NCBI GenBank assembly: GCA_928212115.1
Contig: CAKMRJ010003334.1
Coordinates: forward strand, 101,883,237-101,947,236
Direction: 5' to 3'
Length of the DNA: 64,000 nt
Source of the DNA: Lactuca virosa
Lineage: Eukaryota > Streptophyta > Magnoliopsida > Asterales > Asteraceae
Every line of letters starts with the position of its first letter. Positions within the stretch are counted from its first letter, which is position 1. The position numbers were made by a program, and so were the translations under genes. Below the pieces are notes generated by a model. It did not search any database. It saw nothing but the letters and a program-made list of their open reading frames with translations, and was not told the origin of the DNA. This document shows, piece after piece, positions 23,206-35,400 of the stretch.

Positions 23206-23897
23206 TGATGGGTTTTAAGCATAGCAACATTCCTATGGTGCACATGCAACCCTAATGCTTTGGATATAGGTTTTTCTCAAGTTATACATGCAAATAATCA
23301 TCCAAAGCATAAAACCTAATTCTAGCATACAATATTCGAAATTGATAACATAAAAACTAAGTTAGATGAAAACCTTTTCCTTGTAGCTTGTAGATCTTGA
23401 CCTTCAAGAGCTTAGTGCCTCAATTGTTGCACCTCTAATGAGTTACAAACACCAGGTAGCAATTGGAAGAATATGTGAGAGGTTGGGAGGCTCTAAAATC
23501 GGCTAGGGTTTCCTCTTAGGATCAAGTGGGCGATTTATGGGATCCAAGGGGTTCCTTATATAGCTGAGCTGCTAGGGTTTCAAGTAAAACCCTAATCTGT
23601 TTGCTTAAGCCTTAAGGAGTCCAGTAGATAGACATATAATTTCGTCCAACCCTTCCAAGGGATCCATAAGCCCAACTTCCAACTATCATATAATTGCAAA
23701 TTAATTTCTGATCAATACTTATTAAATAATATGATTTCTCAATTAATATATTATTCTTATAATATATCACAATTAACCTCTTTCTTCATAATTCATCCTA
23801 TCAAATTGCTATGGTGAAGGAAACCCAAAAGGACCATGCTACTATTGGGTCAAGCACATACCAATTATTGTTATGGGCTTAGACACCTAATCCAACA
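23206..23897 (-). repeat. 3' LTR of H (692 bp)
   Basis: The plus strand reads TGATGGGTTTTAAG...CCTAATCCAACA. Its start matches 54566-54775, the remaining part of H's 5' LTR, nearly base for base. The U3 end (minus TGTTGGATTAGGTGTCTAAG) resembles the LTR start of A, showing the family link. Confidence 0.9.
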
Positions 23898-23907
23898 GTC
23901 TCCCACT
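23898..23907 (-). other. polypurine tract of H
   Basis: The minus strand reads AAGTGGGAGAC just before TGTTGGATTAGG. Confidence 0.7.
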
Positions 23908-24765
23908 TGGATAACTCTAATAACTATAACTGCAAGTACGACTTCAAAATCCGATTAGCAATCATAGTTCTCAAAAGCCACTTTCGAACTCTGACCTAGT
24001 CAATGACGCGTCCTTTAGATAAGGGATCATCTAATCCTCCGTTTTGCAAGATATCGTGTGGATAATGACATGGAACATAATCATTCTCAATGTCCAGCAG
24101 TTTGTTTCCCGACTTCTGATTTTTCTGCTATAGAACTTAATTGAACACATCAATTCAGTCATGATCGGGCCCGACACATAAGTCAACACAAAATCATCGA
24201 GGGGCCCAAGATATCGCTTGTACCCTCCTAGGATAAAAGGAACAGATAAACTTTGACTTATATGCTTGTAATATTTACTCGTCAAATCGTACACAACAAC
24301 ATATTTTATAACATCAAGTTACTGATGCGTTTACGCATTATCAATGCACAACCGACTTGTAAACAACACACCATATATCTCGGTTGAAAGACTATAAGAT
24401 ATTATCGTCTCACAATCACTTGTGATAAATTCCATGAAGTGATTCATATGAGCGTGAGTTTAATCCAATACTCAAATCCTATTTCAAGAGCACTCTTGAA
24501 CGTTGTACCAAACCTTTGCTATGTCTATACACTTAGATAATCTACAAATCAATTCATGACAGTCTAACCTCATAACTTACTCCCAAAGTATGATCGACTG
24601 TGGATAATTTGAAAAATCTAATTATTCTGGAAGTAAAACATGAAAAGGTGAAACAATAGTAAACAATCAACACAAGATAGTAAACTTTACTCATAAATAA
24701 AACTCCTTTATTTAATCATCAAATGTCAATTACATTTTATCTATTACAAGTTTCTAAACAACTAT
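23908..24765 (-). other. 3' untranslated region of H
   Basis: No coding. It is inverted-homologous to the 3' UTR of A (45241-46136), for example the 'cgaggggcccaa' and 'atcaattcagt' blocks. It carries no separate gene. Confidence 0.7.
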
Positions 24766-27700
24766 CTAATCACTAAAACTAATATCGTCCTTCAGAATAA
24801 TGCTCCTCGCATGCTGTAAGTGCTTAACCCTGCTCAGACCCTTTATGAGGGGATCTGTTGGGTTCTCTTCTGATGATACCCTCTTAACTACGAGGAGTCC
24901 CTCTTCTACCCGATGTCTGATGAAGTGATATTTTATGTCGATGTGCCTGGATCTGTCATGATCCCTCGGTTCCTTAGTTAAGGCAACCGTTCCTTCTTTA
25001 TCACAGAAAATTTCCATAGGCTCCTTTATGGCTAGTACAACTCTAAGGTCTCTAATGAAGTTCTTCAACCATATTGCCTCCTTCGATGCTTCACTCGCTG
25101 CTATGTACTTTGATTCGCACGTTGAATGAGCCATAGTCTCCTGCTTGGAACTTTTCCAAGTGATCGCTCCTCCATTCAGGGTAAATACCCATTCTGACTA
25201 TGAGTTGAAGTTATCTATGTCGGTTTGAAAGCTGGCATCACTGTACCCTGTCACTCTCAAGTCATCACTCCCACCAAGGGTAATAACCCAGTCGTTAGTC
25301 CTTTGTAGGTGCTTAAGAATGTTCTTCACTGCTGTCTAATGAGCTCTACCTGGATTACCTTGATATCGGTTAACCATGCTCAGCGCAAAAGCCACATCAG
25401 GGCGAGTACATGTCATAGCGTACATGATCGAGCCACAGGTGGAAGCATATGGCACTCGACTCATTTTTGCTATCAGGACACTGGTACTCGGACTCTGAGT
25501 CTTACTCAGCTTGGTATTGCTTTAGATTGGCAGTTCTTCTTTCTTGGAGTTCTCCATGCTAAAACGTTTCAGCACTTTTTCCAAGTAAGTACTTTGACTA
25601 AGTCATATTAGTCTCCTACTTCTATATCTCAATATCCTGATCCCAATAATATAAGAAGCTTCTCCTAGATCCTTCATAGTGAAACACTTCCCAAGCCAGG
25701 TCTTTACTTCCTATAAGGTTGGGATGTCATTTCCTATGAGTAGTATGTCATCAACATACAAAACCAGAAAGCTAACTATACTCCTACTAGCCTTGACATA
25801 CACATAGGGATCATCGTCGCTTCTCGAAAAACAAAACTCTTTGACTTTCTCATCGAAACAAAGATTCCATTTGCGAGACGCTTGTTTCAATCCATAAATG
25901 GATTTCTCAAGCTTGCACACTCTATTGGGGTATTTGGCATCCACAAAACCTTCTGGCTGACACATGTAAATGTGTTCAGCCAGCTTCCCGTTAAGGAAGG
26001 CGGTTTTGACATCCATCTGCCAGATTTCATAATCATGAAACGCAGCGATGGCCAACATAACCCTAATAGACTTGATCTTAGCCACTGGTGAGAAGGTCTC
26101 ATCATATTCAACCCTTGGGGTTTGAGTAAAGCCCTTCGCAACTAGTAGAGCCTTGAACGTATGCACTTTACCATCCATGTCGGTCTTTTTCTTGAAGAAC
26201 CACTTGCACCCGACCATCTTACCACCTGGTACATTGTCAACCAAGTTCCAAACTTGATTGTCATACATGGACTGAATCTCGTTGTCCATAGCCTCTTTCC
26301 ATTTTTTAGACTCTAGGCCTGCCATGGCTTCCTTGTAGTTGTTAGGTTCATCCAAATTTATCAATGTACTATCACTGATAAACGTATCACCTTCAGCTGT
26401 TATATGGAAACCATACAACACAGGTGGAACACTAACTCTACTGGAACGTCTTAGAGGTACGGACTCGTCAACCGGTTCAATAAGAACCTTTTCCTCAGGT
26501 TGAGCGCTAGTGTTAGAGGTACCTTCATCGCTTGAATCTTGAAGATCTTCAAGGTCAATTTGCCTCCCACTGTCTTCTTGGCATATGAGTTCTCTCTTGC
26601 GGAGAACCCCTCTTCTCGCAACGAAGACAACATTGTCACTCGGTATGTAGAAGAGATATCCAAAAGATTTATGTGGGTAGCCGATGAAAATACATCGCTC
26701 ACTGTGAGGTTCAAGCATGTCGTGAGTCTCTCGTCTTACGAAAGCATCGCAACTCCAAACCTTGATATGTGCTAATGAGGGAACCTTCCCTGTCCACATC
26801 TCGTGAGGTGTTTTGGCAACCTTCTTAGTTAGGACTAGATTAAGGATATAGGCGGCAGTCTCTAAGGCATACCCCTATAATGATATAGGTAACAAAGCTC
26901 GACTCATCATGGAACGGATCATGTCCAATAAGGTTCGATTGCGCCTCTCAGCCACACCATTAAGTTGTGGTGTCCTAGGTGGCGTCAATTGTGAAACAAT
27001 TCCACATTCCTTAAGATAGTGGTGCAACTCGATACTAAGATACTGACCACCCCTATCAGATCTTAGCATCTTTATCTTCCTGCCCAATTGATTCTCCACT
27101 TCTTGTTTAAACTCTTTGAACTTTTCAAAGGTTTCCGACTTGTGCTTTATTAAGTAGATATACCCATATCTGCTATAATCATCGGTGAACGTAACATAGA
27201 AGCGTTTAGCATCCCTTGTGGTGGATCTGAAGGGCCCACACACATCTGTGTGTATGAGATCCAACAGTCCTTCACCTCTTTCACAAGTACCAGTGAAAGG
27301 TGATTTGGTCATCTTTCCAAGTAAACAAGATTCACACGTGTCATGTGACTTTAGGTCAAATGACTCCAACACTCCATCCTTATGGAGTTGGGCTATGCGC
27401 TTATTGTTGACATGTCCAAGACGGCAATGCCACAAGCATGGCTTTTCCAAACCATTGGACGAATCAATATGCAACACATTATATCCTAAGTTGTCTACAA
27501 CCATCACAGTTTCATCTACACCATTACAAGCAAATGCTTCAAAATATAAAAATACCATTATAGAAAGCATTAATATAACCAATTTCCTTATTAAACGAAA
27601 ATGTAAAACCTTGTCTGTAGAAACCATGAAAAGAAATAATATTCCTTGCCATTTCTGACGAGTAGCAACAATTATTCAACTCTAGACCTAACCCACTACC

Positions 27701-28063
27701 AAGAACTAAAGAATAAATCCCGATCTTGGTGATAAGCGACAATTTCCTATTCCCCATAATTAGGTTCATCTTCCCATTCTCCACATCCCTACTTCTTCTT
27801 AGCCTCTGCAAATCAGAACAAATATGAAAACAACATCCTGTATCAAGGACCCAAGAACTAGCATGTGATGAGTTATTAGATTGAATAGTGTAAATACCTG
27901 CGAAGGAAGGTTTTATCTTTCCATCCTTGATGTCCTGCAAGTATTTAGGGCAGCTTAATTTCCAATGCCCTTTGTCGTGACAATAAAAACACTCTGCTTC
28001 TTTCGGATCAGATGATGGAGTAGCATAACCACCTTTTCCTTTGGACCCACTTGAAGAAGATCA
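24766..28063 (-). pseudogene. pol: copia pol of H: knuckle, protease, integrase, RT, RNase H
   Basis: Order on the minus strand: CCHC knuckle (CFYCHDKGHWKLSC, about 28000-27955); aspartic protease with intact LDTG (about 27860); pre-integrase and integrase with LIHTDVCGP, RSDRGGQY and NGVAERRNR (27300-26930); the RT region MDVKTAFLNGKL, YGLKQA and YVDDILL (26010-25740); RNase H with TCESKYIAASEA and RHIDIKYHFIRH (25125-24890). Integrase acidic residues and the YVDD box are intact. In-frame stops at 26875, 25711, 25603, 25522, 25336 and 25198 kill the gene; all are C-to-T or G-to-A type. One frameshift lies near 27.6 kb; from about 27.6 kb to 24766 the frame is otherwise continuous. The 5' gag end is cut at 28063 by A. 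Confidence 0.92.
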
Positions 28064-28836
28064 TGTTGGATTATGTGTCTAATTTTATAACTATTTCTTG
28101 AATGTACTTGACCCGATTGGCATGGTCCATTTGGGTTGCATGGCATTGCAACACTTGGATACTAAATGAGAGAAAGGACACTTATGGTTTATTAATATAT
28201 TATAAGTTCTAATATATTAATAATATTATTTAATTAGTATTGATCAATAATTAATTTATAATTAATTTGATGATCAAAAGGAGACTAATTAAATATATGG
28301 GGTTGATTGCGTAAATCATCTATTCTTTTATAGTGGGCTAATGATCCATGGTTTACTGAATTGGGCTAAAACCCATAAGGTGCTCCATGGATAGTCCATG
28401 GAGGTTATAAACCCATGGATCATGGAATATGGAAAGCCATGTCAATTAGGGTTTACATGTTAACCCTACTTGTGACACAACTATAAAAGGACCCCATTAC
28501 AAGCAAAATCGGCACTACTAAGAAGATAACTAGAGGGCTAGCCGATTTTGAGTGTTAGTGAACTTCTCTCAAGGTTATTACAAGAGTTGTGGTGTTGTGT
28601 GAGACATTTGAGGCATCACACTTGAGGTGCTAGGCTCAAAAGGTTCTCAAGGAATCCAAGCAACAAAAGGTATGTTCTTCTACTAGTGTTTTATGATTCA
28701 AGTACCTCATCACATGCTAGTTAGGAAGTAAACCTTGGAAAATTATTATTTGCATGTATCTTAGAGAAAACATAGATCCAAGGTTTCTAGGGTTGCATGT
28801 ACACCATAAGAGTGTTAGAATGCTCAAAACCCATCA
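28064..28836 (+). repeat. 5' LTR of A (773 bp)
   Basis: TGTTGGATTATG...AAACCCATCA, with the PBS one base downstream. It matches the 3' LTR at 46137-46913 with scattered changes, by eye a few percent. Confidence 0.93.
28481..28490 (+). promoter_or_regulatory. TATA box of the A LTR
   Basis: CTATAAAAGG, duplicated at 46558-46567 in the 3' LTR. Confidence 0.75.
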
Positions 28837-28837
28837 G

Positions 28838-28850
28838 TGGTATCAGAGCC
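28838..28850 (+). other. primer binding site of A (tRNA-iMet)
   Basis: TGGTATCAGAGCC, one base after the LTR end. Confidence 0.93.
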
Positions 28851-29545
28851 TAGGCTTGTTTTCTTGATACTTGATGCAAACTTGTTTTTCAAAACCAAAA
28901 TCTGCCCAGACTGGAAAACTCGACGAGTTCTGGCCAAAAACTCGCCGAGTTCATGAGTTAATACATGAACTCGATGAGTTCATTATAGAAGTCGACGAGT
29001 TTGTCTTCCAGTTTGCAGTTTTTCTAGTTTTGCTGCTGGAAATAGACTAGAGTCATTACCCTAAACTGTTTTGGACTTATAAAACGGTGTTTTTGCTGAG
29101 GTAATGATTATGCTAATCCATTTACAATGGCTATTATCAAAATTTCAAGTTTTATATATGTTTATATGATTCTTGAAATTGTTGATATGAATGTTCATGA
29201 ACTTATGAGTGTTAGTAGATCATAGGTATTTTTTGCAAATTGTTTGTTAGTTAATTCTTGATCATTATGTGTGTTAATGGAATCCATAATTTATCCTCAA
29301 GTTATGGATTTCCAAAAGTCACTCCTTTTAAAGTCCATTAAATAACACATAAGTTACATGAAAATGAAGAGTCTTCATTTTAATAAACTAATAACTCATA
29401 AGTTATGAAGTTGAAAATTTTTGAAAGTTACAAAACTTTCCCTCAAGTTTTGGAACATGTAAAATCACTTTAGACAACCTTAGTTCCAACCCCTACAATT
29501 TTAAAAGTTAAAATTCAACCCTTATACTTTATAATATTATAAGTT

Positions 29546-29629
<84 letters not shown>

Positions 29630-30404
29630 TAAGAACAAGTCGTTTTACCGTTGGTAGGCCTCATTTACGAAGTCGGTCTATAAGGGGAGTATAAGGTTGT
29701 TGCCTATAAAGTGGCAACTTAATGGGTGTCCACTCTCACCCACCGCTTCCTTGACTGGTGGAGGGTCGTTAGCCGAACGGGTAGGACAATAACTTTAATC
29801 CTCATTAAAAGTATGATGAATGTAAAGTAACTAAATGTTTTTATAAATTCCCAATCTTAGTTACTTTAGGAAAATGTGAATAAGGTGCTAACCCATGAAA
29901 TTACACTTTGCAGTTTGCTTAAGTCGTTAGTGGAGAGTGTGTGGTTAACCGGCACACTAACCTGGACTTAACAAGGTATGAAAAGGGTGGCTTAAGGTTT
30001 ATCATAGATCTGTGGAGCGCATGTGGTTAACCGACACATCGGTTGAGTGATAAACATTAAGAGTACCAAGTAATTTGCATGGTTACTACACACCTTGTTT
30101 TGTGATCCTGGGCATCCCAGTCACAAAACTTGAAGGGCACACTCGAGATTGAAAAGTTCAATGAATCTAAAAGAATCTAGGAGTTTCAAAACCAATTAAA
30201 ACCTAATAATTTATTTCGTTTTTCATGGTGCAAATTGGTGAATCGCCATTCACCTACCTTCAAATATTTTATAGCTTGGATTACGGCAACCCTCTTCTAA
30301 GTTATAAAATATTGTGTTGGGTCCTAGCCTTAATATTACATTTGGGTGTCTTATTAAGGACTATCTTTATATCTAATCTAAATTTGTCTTTCTTCCTTTT
30401 CAGG
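28851..30404 (+). other. untranslated leader of A with possible intron 28670-30403
   Basis: 1.55 kb without a useful ORF. Right after the PBS are four copies of ACTCGnCGAGTT-type words (28917-29003); 29547-29627 is a (TA)n tract; 'gtggttaaccg(g/a)caca' occurs twice (29940 and 30014). A donor-like AAAG/GTATGT in U5 (28670) and an acceptor-like TTTTCAG/G just before the gag ATG suggest a leader intron that would also remove the PBS. H has the same layout. Confidence 0.55.
29547..29627. repeat. (TA)n tract in the A leader
   Basis: About 80 bp of TA with one interruption. A (TA)n tract is present at the matching place in H (53927-54048). Confidence 0.95.
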
Positions 30405-31275
30405 ATGTCTTCCAACAATGCTGCTTCTGGCTCAAACCCTACCGACTCCTTCTCTCTCATGAACCTTTGTAGGAGAGTCATCTTCGATGGATCCAACTTT
30501 ATGGATTGGATCAGGAACATCAGGATGGTCACTCGGTATGCGGACAAGGAATATGTCATCGACAAGGATCTTAAGGAACTTGATGAGTCGTCTGCTACTC
30601 CTGAGGAGATCGCTGAATACTGGACTCATGAGAGAGATGCCACAAAACTGGCATGTATCATGTTGGCCACGATGACAGCCGAGCTCCAAAGGTCCTATGA
30701 GGACTATTGCCCTTCTGAGATGCATCAGGACTTGATGGACCGCTACCATCAGAATGCTCGTCAAGAGCGGTAGGAAATCATCTCCTCCATGATAACAACC
30801 CGGATGAAGGATGGTGAACCCATTACGGGCCACATGCAGAAAATGCAAAGGTATGTGGACCGTTTGCAGAAACTGAATGTGAAGTTCCCCGAGGAGTTGG
30901 CAATTGACATCATTTTGCAATCCTTACCTTCATGTTATGACCAATTCCGAATGACATACCACATGAACAAGGAGGAAGTTACACTCAGCAAACTTCAAGG
31001 ACTCTTGAAGACCACCGAAAGTGGTCTTAAGGGTAAATCGCTTGTTACCACTCCTACTCCTACCGCGGCCCATGTCTTGGCAATCGGGCAAGGCAAAGGA
31101 AAGAAGAGGAAGAGCCCCTCGAAGGGTACCAAGGGAAAGTCCCTTGAAGGCTCCTCTTCAAGTGGAACCAAGAAAGGTTCTGTCACTCCTTCTGCTAACC
31201 CTAAAGAGGCTAAATGCTTCTATTGACATGAAAAGTCGCACTGGAAGCGAAACTGCCCAAAGTACCTGTAAGATG
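30405..31275 (+). pseudogene. gag: copia gag of A
   Basis: Capsid-like gag. The ATG at 30405 (MSSNNAAS) is chosen because the H gag starts at the equivalent place (53139) and because it follows the acceptor-like TTTTCAG. The frame shows FDGSNFMDWIRNIRM, ACIMLATMTAELQ, HMQKMQRYVDRLQKL and EEVTLSKLQGLLKT, then a Lys/Ser-rich basic tail and a knuckle (CFY-stop-HEKSHWKRNC). Stops at 30771, 31225 and about 31269 break the frame; the one at 31225 replaces the second knuckle Cys. There is no frameshift in gag itself. Confidence 0.88.
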
Positions 31276-33464
31276 TTAAGGATGGGAAAGTGAAACTCAA
31301 CCATGCATGTATTTACACTATATTGTCTAATAACTCACCCTATTCTAATTCTTGGGTCCTTAATACAGGTTGTGGTATTCACATATATGTTTTGATTTGT
31401 AGGGACTAAGAAGAAGTGAGAATGTGGAGCATGGGAAGATAAACTTAATCATGGGGAATAGGAAAGCTTCACCTGTCACCAAGATTGGAGTTTACTCTTT
31501 GTTTCTAAGTAGTGCGTTTACATTAGATTCGAATAAAATGTTGTTACTCGTCTGAAATGGCGAGGAATATTATTTCCTTTCATGGTTTGTACAAGGGTTT
31601 ACCTTTTCGTTTGATTCTGAATGTGGTGTTATTAATGCTTTCTTTAATAATGTTCTTTATTTTAAAGCATTACCTTGTGATGGTGTGTATGAAACTGTGT
31701 CAGTTGTAGATAACCTACGAAATAATGTGTTGTGTATCGATTCTTCCACTAGCTTGGATAAAGCATCATTATGGCATTGTCGTCTTGGACATGTAAGCAA
31801 GAAACACATAGGCCAACTCCAAAAGGATGGAGTCTTGGAGTCATTTGACCTAAATTCGGATGATAGTTGTGAATCTTGTTTGCTTGAAAAAATGACAAAG
31901 TCACCCTTCACTGTACTTGTGCTAGGGGTGAAGGTTTGTTGTATCTTGTACACACAGATGTGTGTGGACCCTTCAGAACCGCCATAAGGGATGCTAACCG
32001 CTTCTATGTGACTTTTACTGATGATTATAGTAGATATGGATATGTCTACTTAATCAAGCAAAATTCAGAGACCTTTGAAAAGTTCAAAGAGTTTAAACAG
32101 GAAGTGGAGAATCAGCTGGGCAGGAACATTAAGATGCTTCGATCCGATCGAGGTGGTGAGTATCTTAGTACAAAGTTCCTTGACTATATTAAGGAATGTG
32201 GGATTGTCTCACAATTGACACCTCCCAGGACACCGCAGTTGAATGGTGTGGCTGAGAGGCGTAATCGGACCTTGTTGGACATGGTTCGTTCCATGATGAG
32301 TCGAGCTTTGCTACCAATCTCATTTTGGGGGTATGCCTTAGAGACTGCCACCCATATTATTAATCTAGTCCCTACCAAAAAGGTTGCCAAAACACCTCAC
32401 GAGATGTGGACTGGAAAAGTTCCCAATCTGGACCACATCAAGATTTGGGGTTGCGAGGCTTTCGTAAGGCGCGAGACTCACGATAAGCTCAAACCTCGAA
32501 GTGAGAGGTGTAGTTTCATCGGCTACCCACAAAAATCCTTTGGTTACCTCTTCTACAGACCCAGTGATAATGTGGTCTTTGTAGCAAAGAGACGAGTCTT
32601 TCGCGAGAGAGAGTTCATAAGCCAAGGAAACAGTGGGAGGCAAATTGACCTTGAAGAAATTCAAGAGTCAAGTGGTGAAGGAACCTCAAACACTAGCAAT
32701 CAACCTGAGGAGGAAACTCCTGTTTATCCAACTGACGAGTATTTACCTCTGAGTCGTTCCACGAGAGTTAGGAATGCACCTGAGCATTACCATGGTTTCC
32801 ATATTACTGCGGAAGGTGATACACTTATCAGTGATAATACGCTGGTAAGTCTGGATGAACCTCACAGCTACTCGGAAGCCATGGCAGGCCCTGAGGCTGC
32901 CAAATGGAAAGAGGCTATGGACAGCGAGATACAGTCCATGTATGACAATCAAGTTTGGAACTTGGTTGACAATGTACCAGGTCGTAAGACAGTCGGGTGC
33001 AAATGGATCTTCAAGAAGAAGACCGACATGAATGATAATGTACACATTTATAAGGCGCGACTGGTTGCAAAGGGCTTTTCTCAAACTCCGGGAGTTGATT
33101 ATGATGAGACATTTTCACTAGTAGCAAAGATTAAGTCTATTAGGGTTATGCTATCCATTGCTGCATTTCATGACTATGAAATATGGCAAATGGATGTCAA
33201 AACCGTTTTCCTTAATGGAAAGTTGGCTGAGGATGTTTACATGAGTCAGCCTGAGGGTTTTGTCAGCACAGAGTACCCTAATAGAGTGTGTAAGCTTGAG
33301 AAATTCATCTATGGATTGAAACAAGCACCTCGCAGATGGAATCTTTGTTTCGATGAAAATTTCAAAGAGTTTGGCTTTTCGAGGAGCGAAGATGAATTAA
33401 TGTGTATATGTCAAGGCTAGTGGGAGTATATTTAGCTTTTTGGTACTGTATGTGGATGACATAC
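31276..33464 (+). pseudogene. pol: copia pol of A, first part: protease, integrase, RT start
   Basis: Protease reads WVLNTG near 31353, so the catalytic Asp is changed to Asn. After a frameshift before 31685 the pre-integrase region (WHCRLGHVSKKHI, CESCLLEKMTKSPF) follows. A 1-base loss near 31915 shifts to the integrase frame: VHTDVCGPF, RSDRGGEY and NGVAERRNR keep all three acidic catalytic positions. RT begins with GCKWIFKKKTD, ARLVAKGFSQTPGVDYDETF and MDVKTVFLNGKL. A 1-base loss near 33395 shifts frame just before LYVDDIL, which is then cut by B at 33465. The integrase-RT stretch 31936-33420 is open for 494 codons. Confidence 0.92.
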
Positions 33465-33774
33465 TGTTGGGTATTTTATGTTGCGTCATGGGCTTAGTTT
33501 TGTATATCTGGATTGGGCCTGTCCATCCGTGATTATTAATTAGGGTTAAGCTATAAATAGTGCATGCATGTATGCCTTAGAAACGGTCGTGATTATTATT
33601 TTTATTGCTTTGTAACCCTAAACACCTCTACAGTCAAAGTTCTTAATCGAGCTGTTCTGAGGTGTTAAAGCTTAATCATTCGACATCAGTTAAACCATTC
33701 TTGTGTTCTTCATTACGTCATTTATTGTTATTCTGCTTAGCATCTATCGATCCTACTAGAACTTTGTTCTAACA
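33465..33774 (+). repeat. 5' LTR of B (310 bp)
   Basis: TGTTGGGTATTT...GTTCTAACA. Compared by eye with the 3' LTR there are about 14 substitutions and no indels in 310 bp (about 95% identity). Confidence 0.95.
33551..33560 (+). promoter_or_regulatory. TATA box of the B LTR
   Basis: CTATAAATAG, with TTATAAATAG at the matching place in the 3' LTR (about 44076-44085). Confidence 0.7.
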
Positions 33775-33776
33775 AT

Positions 33777-33788
33777 TGGTATCAGAGC
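33777..33788 (+). other. primer binding site of B
   Basis: TGGTATCAGAGC, two bases after the LTR end. Confidence 0.92.
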
Positions 33789-33963
33789 AGGAGACTGTGT
33801 GATCAATACACATTCCTTCCGTTTGAAGAATTCTTTAGGGTTTCCGCTTTTATCGAATATAAAGAAGTCGTCTTCTGCTTGTTGACGGTAACTCTTGTGT
33901 TTGATAAAACCCTAATCTCAAGTTTATAGGTCTGATTATAGCAGTTCTAAGGAAAGGCTCACC

Positions 33964-35400
33964 ATGTCTCACGACGATTCTCAATCTAATCCCATGAACA
34001 TCTCCAACAGCATTGGATCCACTACAAGGGTTCCCATTCTCTACACTCAAGACTATGAAGTGTGGGCGCATCACTTTGAAGATTACATAGTTGGATCTGA
34101 ACATAATGGTTATCTCATCTGGTAAGCTATCACGCTTGGGCCGTTTGTTCACTCTGGAACGAACAGGACAGTGAAGACTCAAAAAGAATATAATCAGCTT
34201 GTGGCGGACGTAGATAAGATGCCACAGGATGAAAAGGACAAGGTTCTATGTAATGTGAAAGCCATGAGAATGATCAGATTCACATTGCAATCTGACACTT
34301 TTCGGTTAGTTGGTTCATGCACGATGGCTAAAGAAATCTGGGATAGGTTAAAAGAACTCTACTCAACCGATGATGATCTAGAACACTCAATCCAAACCTT
34401 GTTGCTCTCATAATTTGGAGTTTTCGAATAGAAACCTGAAGAGAAACTGATACAAACCTTCGATCGCTTCAATCATCTCCTTAGCAAGATGATCAACCAT
34501 GGTATTGAAAGAAAATTGATCGAGCAAAAAGTTACCTTCATGAATGGTTTAAGACCAGAATGGATGGCAGTGGTTTCAACAGTGAAAGCTCACAAACAAT
34601 TTAAATCATACTCGCTAGCGAACTGGTGGGTTATACTTAAATCCCATGAGAGTGTGGTAACCAAGGAGGCGAAGATAGTTTCGGGTGTGGGATCGTTGGC
34701 CCTTGTCTCAAAAGGCAAAAGTGTTGCAGAAGAAGAGGAGGATTCAAATATGTCTGAGTGTGACCTTACAGGCGAAGAATATGCAATGATGGTCACCAAC
34801 CCAAAGAAGTTTGCACGAAAGAAGTTCCCTGTCAATAAGAACAGAAACTGGCAAGGAAGTTACACTTCTGAGAAGGTGAAAGAAGAAACGAAGAATACCT
34901 CTCAAAAGGATGACGAGAAGAAGGAAAGAAAGTTTGCAGGAGACTCTGGATTCGACTGCAATTACTATCATGGCAAGAACCACTTTGCCAAAGATTGCAT
35001 GTTGAGGAAGATAGCTGAGAAAAGGGACGGTGAAGATGATGAGGCATATTACATGCGAAAGTTGGAAGAAATAAAGAAAAAGAAGGCAACTAATAGTTCT
35101 ATGAATGCCTTGATTGTGCAGGAAACTGTGGATGAAGATGAGTTCAGTGGCGTTGAAGTCTGGTCAACCGATTCTGAGGATGAAGAAGTGAGAAAACCCA
35201 CACATGGAAGAGCTTATGTGGCGAGAGAGACTGGTTCGGCTGGAAAATGTTTGATGGTTACAACTAGAAGACCAACCGAAGGTGAGCTTAAGGAGCTGAA
35301 GCTGACTGAGGACAAGTGCTTTGCAGCCAAGCCCGTGAGTGAGAAGATCAACGACTGTGATCGGCTGATCAAAAAGGTTATAAGTGACGAGCAGTTCGAT
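33964..35400 (+). pseudogene. gag: copia gag of B with long acidic linker
   Basis: The ATG at 33964 (MSHDDSQS) opens a frame that continues, without shift, into protease. It shows YTQDYEVWAHHFEDYI, MAKEIWDRLKELYS, FDRFNHLLSKM and VTFMNGLRPEW as in plant copia gag. Stops at 34123, 34411 and 34429 interrupt it; the last two fit Gln codons changed by C-to-T. The zinc knuckle reads C-N-Y-Y-HGKNHFAKD-C (about 34955-35000), so the second Cys is replaced by Tyr. A charged linker (34.9-35.35 kb) leads to protease. A functional nucleocapsid is not expected. Confidence 0.88.

Noticed and set aside
30302..30920. Antisense ORFs over A gag, and similar ones over A, B and H pol
   Set aside because: They mirror well-supported sense frames, with no independent motifs.
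33777..33790. tRNA-Met-like 3' sequence at several places
   Set aside because: These are 12-13-bp primer binding sites; no cloverleaf surrounds them.
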